Shown here in pieces: positions 6,141 through 10,800 of a DNA stretch of 10,800 nucleotides. The stretch is from an uncultured Collinsella sp. GTDB taxonomy: Bacteria > Actinomycetota > Coriobacteriia > Coriobacteriales > Coriobacteriaceae. A program made the position numbers and the translations under genes. Where the stretch lies: contig URBP01000073.1 of assembly GCA_900546105.1 (NCBI GenBank), positions 1 to 10,800 of the forward strand. Direction: 5' to 3'. Position 1 is the stretch's first letter. Every line of letters begins with the position of its first letter. Below the pieces are notes generated by a model. It was given only the letters and a program-made list of their open reading frames with translations, was not told the DNA's origin and did no database searches.

Positions 6141-6168
6141 GAAAGGCCGCCCTTGGTGGCGGCCTTTC
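6141..6168 (-). terminator. Terminator of ettA
   Basis: GAAAGGCCGCC (6141-6151) and GGCGGCCTTTC (6158-6168) are perfect 11-base complements with a 6-base loop, starting 10 bases after the ettA stop. The trailing T-tract on the minus strand is short (TTTCTTGT), but the stem is strong. Confidence 0.8.
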
Positions 6169-6177
6169 TACTTGCTA

Positions 6178-7857
6178 CTAGTCGCGCGTCAGCTTACGGT
6201 GGATACGATGCGGCTGGGCCGCGTCCTCGCCCAGGCGCTCGATGCGGTTGGCCTGATAGGCCTCGAAGTTGCCCTCGAACCAATACCAGTTGCCCGGGTT
6301 CTCGTCGGTGCCTTCCCACGCCAGAATGTGCGTGGCGACGCGGTCCAGGAACATACGGTCATGGCTAATGACCACCGAGCAGCCCGGGAACTCGAGCAGC
6401 GCCGCTTCGAGCGAGGACAGCGTCTCGACGTCGAGGTCGTTCGTAGGCTCGTCGAGGAGCAGCAGGTTGCCGCCCTGCTTGAGCGTGAGCGCCAGGTTCA
6501 GACGGTTGCGCTCGCCACCGGAAAGTACGCCAGCGCGCTTCTGCTGGTCCTGGCCCTTAAAGCCAAAGCTCGCCACATAAGCGCGGCTCGGAACCTCGGT
6601 CTCGCCGACCATCATGTGGTCCAGGCCGTCCGAGACGACCTCCCATAGGTTCTTATCGGGGTCGATGCCGGAACGGTTCTGGTCGACATAGGAGATCTTG
6701 ACGGTCTCGCCCACCTCAAGCTCGCCCGAAGTCAGCGGCTCCAGACCCACAATCGTCTTGAACAGCGTGGTCTTACCGACACCGTTGGGGCCGATGACGC
6801 CCACGATGCCGTTGCGCGGCAGGGTGAACGAAAGGTCGTCGATGAGCACGCGACCGTCGAATTCCTTGTGCAGGTGATGGGCCTCGAGCACCTTGTTACC
6901 CAAACGCGGGCCCACAGGGATGCGGATATCGGTCCAGTCGAGCTTCTGGCTTGCGCGGGCCTCGGCCTCCATCTCCTCGTAGCGAGCCAGACGGGCCTTG
7001 TTCTTGGCCTGGCGAGCCTTGGGCGAGCTGCGTACCCACTCGAGCTCGGCCTCCATGCGCTTGGCGAGCTTGGCATCGCGGTTGCCCTGCGCCTCGATAC
7101 GCGCGGCCTTGGTCTCCAGATACGTGGAGTAGTTGCCCTTGTAGGGATAAAGGTGGCCGCGGTCGACCTCGCAGATCCACTCGGCAACGTTATCCAGGAA
7201 GTAGCGATCGTGCGTGACGGCAAGCACCGCGCCCTGGTAGTTGTGCAGGAAGTGCTCGAGCCACAGGATCGACTCAGCGTCCAGGTGGTTCGTGGGCTCG
7301 TCGAGCAGCAGCAGGTCGGGAGCCTCGAGCAGCAGCTTGCACAGGGCCACACGGCGGCGCTCGCCGCCGGAAAGCACGTTGACCGGCATGTCGGAATCGG
7401 GCAGCTGCAGAGCGTCCATGGCCTGGCCGAGTTTGGAATCGATATCCCAGCCGTCGGCGGCGTCAATCTCGTCCTGGAGCTTGCCCATCTCTGCCATGAG
7501 GGCGTCCATGTCGCAATCCGGGTCGCACATCTCCTCGCCGATCTTATTGAAGCGATCGACCTTGGCGATCATGTCGCCAAACGCCATGCGCACGTTCTCG
7601 ATGACGGTCTTGTCGTCGTCGAGCGGCGGCTCCTGCTGCAGGATACCCACGGTGTAGCCGGGGGTGAGCCTGGCATCGCCGTTGGAGACCTCCTCAATGC
7701 CGGCCATAATCTTGAGCAGGGTCGACTTGCCCATGCCGTTGGGGCCCACGACACCGATCTTGGCACCGGGGTAGAAGCTCAGGGTCACGTCGTCAAGGAT
7801 TACCTTGTCGCCATGGGCCTTGCGAGCCTGATACATCTGGTAGATAAACTCTGCCAT
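6178..7857 (-). CDS. ettA: Energy-dependent translational throttle protein EttA (ABC-F ATPase)
   Basis: A 559-residue, soluble, twin-ATPase ABC-F protein without membrane segments; the length is typical of EttA. In E. coli, EttA binds the ribosomal E site and gates entry into elongation according to the ADP/ATP ratio. First ATPase: Walker A GPNGMGKST (38-46), signature LSGGE (162-166), Walker B LLLLDEPTNHLD (182-193), switch His in THDR (215-218). The EttA-type arm insertion lies about 90-140 (acidic, CDPDCDMDALMAEM). A charged helical linker (about 240-320, containing RSSPKARQAKNKARLARYEE) matches the tRNA-interacting P-site motif. Second ATPase: GPNGVGKTT (356-364), LSGGE (445-449), LLLLDEPTNDLD (465-476), SHDR (498-501). 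Both catalytic glutamates are present. AAAGGA lies about 12 bases before the ATG. It is transcribed apart from sdpRI, which has its own terminator-like hairpin upstream. Confidence 0.95.
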   Translation of the reverse strand: MAEFIYQMYQARKAHGDKVILDDVTLSFYPGAKIGVVGPNGMGKSTLLKIMAGIEEVSNGDARLTPGYTVGILQQEPPLDDDKTVIENVRMAFGDMIAKVDRFNKIGEEMCDPDCDMDALMAEMGKLQDEIDAADGWDIDSKLGQAMDALQLPDSDMPVNVLSGGERRRVALCKLLLEAPDLLLLDEPTNHLDAESILWLEHFLHNYQGAVLAVTHDRYFLDNVAEWICEVDRGHLYPYKGNYSTYLETKAARIEAQGNRDAKLAKRMEAELEWVRSSPKARQAKNKARLARYEEMEAEARASQKLDWTDIRIPVGPRLGNKVLEAHHLHKEFDGRVLIDDLSFTLPRNGIVGVIGPNGVGKTTLFKTIVGLEPLTSGELEVGETVKISYVDQNRSGIDPDKNLWEVVSDGLDHMMVGETEVPSRAYVASFGFKGQDQQKRAGVLSGGERNRLNLALTLKQGGNLLLLDEPTNDLDVETLSSLEAALLEFPGCSVVISHDRMFLDRVATHILAWEGTDENPGNWYWFEGNFEAYQANRIERLGEDAAQPHRIHRKLTRD

Positions 7858-7948
7858 TTGCCTGTTTTATCCTTTCTACCTGCTGTTTCCCTATTCTTGA
7901 TTCGCTTTAGTGGAAACGAAATGAGGAAACCAGCTCTGAAACTTAACG

Positions 7949-7968
7949 AAAAAGGGGCATGGTTGCCC
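7949..7968 (-). terminator. Short terminator after sdpI
   Basis: On the minus strand GGGCA-ACCA-TGCCC forms a 5-base-pair stem and tetraloop followed by C and TTTTT (plus-strand A-run 7949-7953). It lies 73 bases after the sdpI stop and before ettA. The stem is short, so read-through into ettA is possible. Confidence 0.5.
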
Positions 7969-8041
7969 ACACCCCCTAATACTACCTGGGAAAAGTCCCC
8001 CTTAACACACTATGAACTGCGTACGCTAGTTTTCCGCAACC

Positions 8042-8746
8042 TTAACGAGCGGCTCGCTGCGATTTGCGCCACAGCAGATACGAATAGACGTAGGCAGCTC
8101 CAGCTGAACCAAACGCCAGAACCGCAATCACCGCGGCGACGACTTCACTCGAAAGCACGCTACCCGCCACGCCCATCACAATCAAACCAACACCCAGCAC
8201 CATAAAGCAGGCGCCGCCAAAACGCTGCGTACGGCGCCAGTTCTCGGGATCGGCAAGCGCCCAAGGCGTCTTGATACCGAGCGTATAGTTCTGCTTCACA
8301 CGCGGCAAGTAGTTGCCTACGCCGATGAACAGCAAACCGATAGCACCGGAAATCAGCACGTTGACCGAACCGACCGCCGGCACCACGCCCCAGACCGTAA
8401 GCTCACCCAACCAGCTTATGGCACACATTAAAAAGGTGAAGGCGATTACGAAGCCCTGATAGAACTTGCCCGAGGTTCGATATGCCTCACCTTTGGGGTC
8501 AATGCGTGGCACCACGTAGAACATTGCAAGAAGTGCCAGAGGCAGCACGCCGAGCGCGGAGGCCATCCAGCTAGGGCCCCAACCGTCGACGGCGCCGTTC
8601 GCTCCCCAGTGCGTAGGAATCTGTGCAGGCAAGCTCGGCATCACCATAAGGTGCGCCGCGACATTAATAGCGCAGACCACAACAAGCATGGCCCATACAC
8701 GCGGCGATACCCCCGTGGCGTGTATGCCCTTGTTTTCGTTATTCAT
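8042..8746 (-). CDS. sdpI: SdpI family membrane protein (DUF1648 + SdpI)
   Basis: A 234-residue polytopic membrane protein with about six helices (roughly 17-37, 60-79, 99-117, 125-144, 178-197, 203-225). The DUF1648 signature LPAQIPTHWGANGAVDGW (39-56) follows the first helix. The SdpI signature, NYTLGIKTPWALADPENW then RRTQRFGG, spans 153-178. In Bacillus subtilis, SdpI gives immunity to the SdpC toxin and sequesters the repressor SdpR at the membrane when toxin is present. Here the gene directly follows an SdpR-like repressor gene, overlapping it by 8 bases, which supports the same signal-coupled pair. The ATG at 8746 is chosen because AAGGTG sits 6 bases before it; longer in-frame starts run into the repressor gene. 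No sdpC-like toxin gene is in view, so immunity to a self-made toxin cannot be assumed; it may sense or resist foreign peptides. Confidence 0.88.
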   Translation of the reverse strand: MNNENKGIHATGVSPRVWAMLVVVCAINVAAHLMVMPSLPAQIPTHWGANGAVDGWGPSWMASALGVLPLALLAMFYVVPRIDPKGEAYRTSGKFYQGFVIAFTFLMCAISWLGELTVWGVVPAVGSVNVLISGAIGLLFIGVGNYLPRVKQNYTLGIKTPWALADPENWRRTQRFGGACFMVLGVGLIVMGVAGSVLSSEVVAAVIAVLAFGSAGAAYVYSYLLWRKSQRAAR

Positions 8747-9017
8747 CCTCATCACCTTCAGTGTCTGTAAAGCCCATAAACCAGCCAATCAAGTCCTGCA
8801 TGACGGTGGTGTTTAAGCTGTAAACGATGTTTTGGCCATGGCGCTCGTCGGTCACCAGCCCGGCGTTTTTGAGCGTCGCCAAATGATGGCTCAATGACGG
8901 CTTGCTGATGTCAAAATGCTCGGCAAGCTCCCCGGCCGTACAATTGCCCTCGCGCAGCAACTCCAAAATGCGCCGTCGCGTTGGATCGGCAAGCGCCTTA
9001 AAACCCTCTCCCGGCAT
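8739..9017 (-). CDS. sdpR: ArsR-family autorepressor, SdpR-like
   Basis: A 92-residue ArsR/SmtB-type winged-helix protein: FKALADPTRRRILELLREG (6-24), then a helix-turn-helix TAGELAEHFDISKPSLSHHLATLK (27-50) and a wing with DERHGQNIVYSLN. The C-terminal LNTTVMQDLIGWFMGF is very like B. subtilis SdpR (LNTTVLQD, then W and F). No metal-binding Cys cluster of the ArsR sensing type is seen, fitting a repressor controlled through SdpI rather than by metal. The start at 9017 is chosen because of AGGAGGT (9021-9027), though the spacing is short; in-frame ATGs at 9032 and 9035 are possible. It probably represses its own promoter (9052-9080), which carries an inverted repeat. Confidence 0.88.
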   Translation of the reverse strand: MPGEGFKALADPTRRRILELLREGNCTAGELAEHFDISKPSLSHHLATLKNAGLVTDERHGQNIVYSLNTTVMQDLIGWFMGFTDTEGDEDE

Positions 9018-9051
9018 AAGACCTCCTCTCATCATCTCTCATGACGCGCAC

Positions 9052-9080
9052 ACTATACTCGATATTTAGATGTTTGTCTA
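9052..9080 (-). promoter_or_regulatory. Promoter of sdpRI
   Basis: On the minus strand TAGACA (9075-9080; 5 of 6 to TTGACA) and TATAGT (9052-9057; 5 of 6 to TATAAT) are exactly 17 bases apart. Transcription would start near 9045, giving a short leader before the sdpR ribosome site. Confidence 0.65.
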
Positions 9081-9089
9081 ACTGTCTAA
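9066..9089. promoter_or_regulatory. Operator-like inverted repeat over the sdpRI -35 region
   Basis: TTAGA (9066-9070) and TCTAA (9077-9081) are inverted repeats with a 6-base centre, and GTCTAA recurs at 9084-9089. The block covers the -35 box and part of the spacer, where a bound ArsR-type dimer would block polymerase. SdpR is the obvious candidate ligand; this is inference. Confidence 0.5.
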
Positions 9090-9099
9090 TCTTGTACTC

Positions 9100-9135
9100 A
9101 AAAAAATAGCCGCCTCCGCGTAATGCGAAGACGGC
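9100..9135 (-). terminator. Intrinsic terminator with no annotated gene upstream
   Basis: Read on the minus strand, GCCGTCTTCGC and GCGGAGGCGGC form an 11-base-pair stem (two G-U pairs) around an ATTAC loop, followed by TA and seven T (plus-strand A-run 9100-9106). The next 180 bases upstream on this strand hold no gene, so its transcript is unexplained. Confidence 0.7.
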
Positions 9136-9215
9136 CACTTCTCACGCTACAAACGTGTTTGGGAGTTGGCCAACCCGCTGCAACGGGTGCCATCTGCTTT
9201 ATCTTATGCGAATCC

Positions 9216-9256
9216 CGATCCCATTTCAACAAACCCCAAGGGTTCAAATGGAATCG
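9216..9256. promoter_or_regulatory. Long imperfect dyad next to the tcdA promoter
   Basis: CGATCCCATTTCAAC (9216-9230) and GTTCAAATGGAATCG (9242-9256) pair at 13 of 15 positions around an 11-base loop. The right arm overlaps the probable -35 region and ends 10 bases before TATAAT (9267-9272). It could be an operator or a structured RNA element. Confidence 0.5.
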
Positions 9257-9272
9257 TAATAATACCTATAAT
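9243..9272 (+). promoter_or_regulatory. Promoter of tcdA-tatD
   Basis: A perfect TATAAT (9267-9272) lies 44 bases before the tcdA ATG. TTCAAA (9243-9248; 4 of 6 to TTGACA) is 18 bases upstream of it. Confidence 0.6.
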
Positions 9273-9316
9273 GGCGATAGCTAAAACACGACCTGCTTCC
9301 CCATCGGAGGATATTT

Positions 9317-10114
9317 ATGACCGAAACCACTGCCGTAGCCGCCATCGAGACACGCGACACCAAGCTCGAGATCATCATGGGCCGCGAGGCACTCGATAAG
9401 CTCGCCGATGCTACGGTGTTGGTGCTCGGCTGCGGAGGCGTGGGCTCCAACTGCTGCGAGGCACTCGCCCGCGGCGGCATCGGTCATTTCGTCATTCTGG
9501 ACAAGGACATCATCGCGCCCAGCAATATCAATCGCCAGGCCATCGCCTTTCATAGCACCGTCGGCAAGCGCAAGGTTGACGTGATGGAAGCCATGATCCA
9601 CGACATCAATCCCGCCGCCAGCGTTATCAAGCGCACCGAATACCTGCTGAGCGACAACATCGACGAGTTCTTCGCGGGCGTTTTGGAGCAGACGGGTGGC
9701 AAGCTCGACTACGTCGTCGACGCCATCGACACCATCTCGGCCAAGCTCACCATTGCCAAATATGCTCAGGACCATGACATCCGTTTGGTTAGCTCCATGG
9801 GCGGGGCCAACAAACTCCATCCCGAGTGCCTCCGCTTTGCCGACATCTTCGATACGGTACGTGACCCCATGAGCCGCATTATGCGCAAAGAATGTAAGAA
9901 GCGCGGAATCAAGAGCCTACACGTACTGTTTAGCTGCGAGGAATCGGTTAAGACACAGCCCCGCGATCCTTCCAACATCCACGAGCGCACCGAGCTGGGA
10001 ACCGCCAGCTTTATGCCGCCCATCATGGGCCAGATGATCGCCGGCGAGGTTATCCGTCAGATCAGTGGCCGCGGCACCGAGCGCGTGCGCGCCGATGGCC
10101 AGCGCCTAGACTAG
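9317..10114 (+). CDS. tcdA: tRNA threonylcarbamoyladenosine dehydratase TcdA (CsdL), ThiF/E1-like
   Basis: A 265-residue E1-like enzyme. TcdA uses ATP to activate the carboxyl group of N6-threonylcarbamoyladenosine at position 37 of ANN-decoding tRNAs and cyclise it to ct6A. The nucleotide-binding loop is VLVLGCGGVGSNCCEAL (34-50), followed by FVILDKDIIAPSNINRQ (58-74) with the acidic residues and the conserved Asn/Arg of E1-like adenylation domains, then the VDAIDTI segment (134-140) and SSMGGANKL (159-167). The C-terminal helices (GTASFMPPIMGQMIAGEVI) match the family. Length is typical for TcdA, and no thiolation-type CxxC zinc pair of ThiF/MoeB is present. GGAGG (9306-9310) lies 6 bases before the ATG. 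It is followed 14 bases later by a TatD-family gene, so the two are probably co-transcribed. Confidence 0.92.
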   Translation: MTETTAVAAIETRDTKLEIIMGREALDKLADATVLVLGCGGVGSNCCEALARGGIGHFVILDKDIIAPSNINRQAIAFHSTVGKRKVDVMEAMIHDINPAASVIKRTEYLLSDNIDEFFAGVLEQTGGKLDYVVDAIDTISAKLTIAKYAQDHDIRLVSSMGGANKLHPECLRFADIFDTVRDPMSRIMRKECKKRGIKSLHVLFSCEESVKTQPRDPSNIHERTELGTASFMPPIMGQMIAGEVIRQISGRGTERVRADGQRLD

Positions 10115-10128
10115 CGGAGCGCGCCGAG

Positions 10129-10800
10129 ATGGAGCCCCGGTTATTTGATGCACACTGCCATCTTGATCTAATGGCTCACCCGGACGCCGTTGCCGATGAG
10201 GCAACGGCGCTGGGCCTGATTCTATTTGACTGCGGCGTCGATCCGCACGACTTTGCACGCGCCAAGAAGCGCGCCTGCGGCCGTTCAAATATCTTTGCCG
10301 GCATCGGCCTCCATCCCTGGTGGCTCGCCGACGGACGATGTGGCAACGCTGAAATCAATCTGCTTTGCGAAGTCGCTGCACAAGAACGCTTGATCGGCGA
10401 GATCGGGCTCGACTTTTCCGTTCGTTTTGCCGGAAGCGAGCCGCTACAAGTACAGGCATTTGACCGGCTCTGCGATGCACTCGTGCAGCACCCTCTTGCC
10501 GGGCGCGTGATATCAATTCACGCTGTTCGTTCGGCAGGAACCGTACTGGACGCCCTTGAGTCATATGGATTGCTCACCCCAAGCCCCAACTCCCCCGCCG
10601 TCATCTTTCACTGGTTTAGCGGTACCTCGAACGAGTTCGTCCGTGCGCGAAACGCAGGCTGCTATTTTTCCGTGAACGAGCGTATGCTCGCCACCAAGCG
10701 CGGTCGCGAATATGCCCGACAGATTCCACTCGACCGTCTACTGCTCGAGACCGATGCGCCGGCCGAAGCGCAAGCAGATATAAACGCACGGCAGCTCATC
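10129..10800 (+). CDS. TatD-family metal-dependent hydrolase (3' end beyond window)
   Basis: An open frame of 224 codons running off the window edge. TatD proteins are metal-dependent amidohydrolase-fold nucleases (3'-5' exonuclease or DNase) acting in the cytoplasm. Metal-ligand landmarks are present in order: HCHLD (His9, His11), GEIGLDF (Glu91), IHAVRSAG (His131), IFHWFSG (His161) and LLLETDAP (Asp209). GIGLHPWW (58-65) is the usual GIHPW-type motif. Full family members are about 250-270 residues, so roughly 30-50 are missing, an edge effect and not a truncation. The start is the ATG at 10129, with CGGAG (10115-10119) 9 bases upstream. Whether it is TatD proper, YcfH or YjjV cannot be decided here, so no symbol is given. 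Confidence 0.88.
   Translation, partial: MEPRLFDAHCHLDLMAHPDAVADEATALGLILFDCGVDPHDFARAKKRACGRSNIFAGIGLHPWWLADGRCGNAEINLLCEVAAQERLIGEIGLDFSVRFAGSEPLQVQAFDRLCDALVQHPLAGRVISIHAVRSAGTVLDALESYGLLTPSPNSPAVIFHWFSGTSNEFVRARNAGCYFSVNERMLATKRGREYARQIPLDRLLLETDAPAEAQADINARQLI

Noticed and set aside
6093..6368. Plus-strand ATG frame starting before the ettA terminator
   Set aside because: It reads through the terminator hairpin into antisense ettA and has no ribosome site.
6868..8205. A 445-codon plus-strand open frame opposite ettA and sdpI
   Set aside because: It is a mirror of GC-rich codon use in ettA. The product is low-information (many H, V, L, E, Q), lacks a ribosome site and spans two genes and a terminator.
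9137..9260. Possible tRNA (GGTTCAAAT resembling a T-loop at 9241-9249)
   Set aside because: No cloverleaf can be built: the acceptor, D and anticodon stems are absent, and the motif is one arm of the dyad at 9216-9256.

Overview
The window looks like chromosome from a gut Coriobacteriia member, most likely Collinsella or a close relative. This rests on the GC-rich backbone genes (ettA, tcdA, tatD), the codon use, and the feel of two lineage-type proteins (a Ser/Thr-tailed membrane protein and a winged-helix-like protein with a long acidic linker). The genus is inferred, not proven. The GC-rich backbone is interrupted by two visibly AT-richer blocks, about 1-1900 and about 4400-6130, which look like accessory DNA.

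Left block (1-1955). Three minus-strand genes may form one unit: an 86-residue conserved small protein of unknown function, a DUF2087-type small protein, and an MFS efflux-type transporter whose start overlaps the end of the DUF2087 gene. Similar short sequences at 1-22 and 1501-1529 flank the DUF2087-MFS pair. A divergent gap of 174 bases leads to plus-strand genes: a membrane protein with a long Ser/Thr/Gly/Asn tail (1956-2900), a terminator, then a LOTUS/OST-HTH-like gene. That gene is split at a run of A (near 3363-3373) into an N-terminal part (3039-3392) and a long acidic-linker plus C-terminal-domain part (3398-4345). A strong bidirectional terminator (4347-4386) separates it from the next block.

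Middle AT-rich block (4400-6140). On the minus strand, a Tat-type secreted papain-fold cysteine peptidase resembling the streptopain (C10) group overlaps a downstream small lipoprotein gene. A perfect 12-base palindrome lies upstream of the peptidase.

Right block (6141-10800). On the minus strand lie ettA (ABC-F translation factor) and, upstream of it, an sdpR-sdpI pair (ArsR-type repressor and SdpI-type membrane protein, overlapping by 8 bases). The pair has a recognisable promoter with an operator-like inverted repeat over its -35 region. The 281-base gap at 9036-9316 also holds a minus-strand terminator with no gene feeding it, and a long imperfect dyad next to a TATAAT box. This gap divides sdpRI from plus-strand tcdA (t6A37 cyclisation) and a closely following TatD-family hydrolase cut by the window edge.

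No tRNA, rRNA, CRISPR array, insertion sequence or phage module was recognised.
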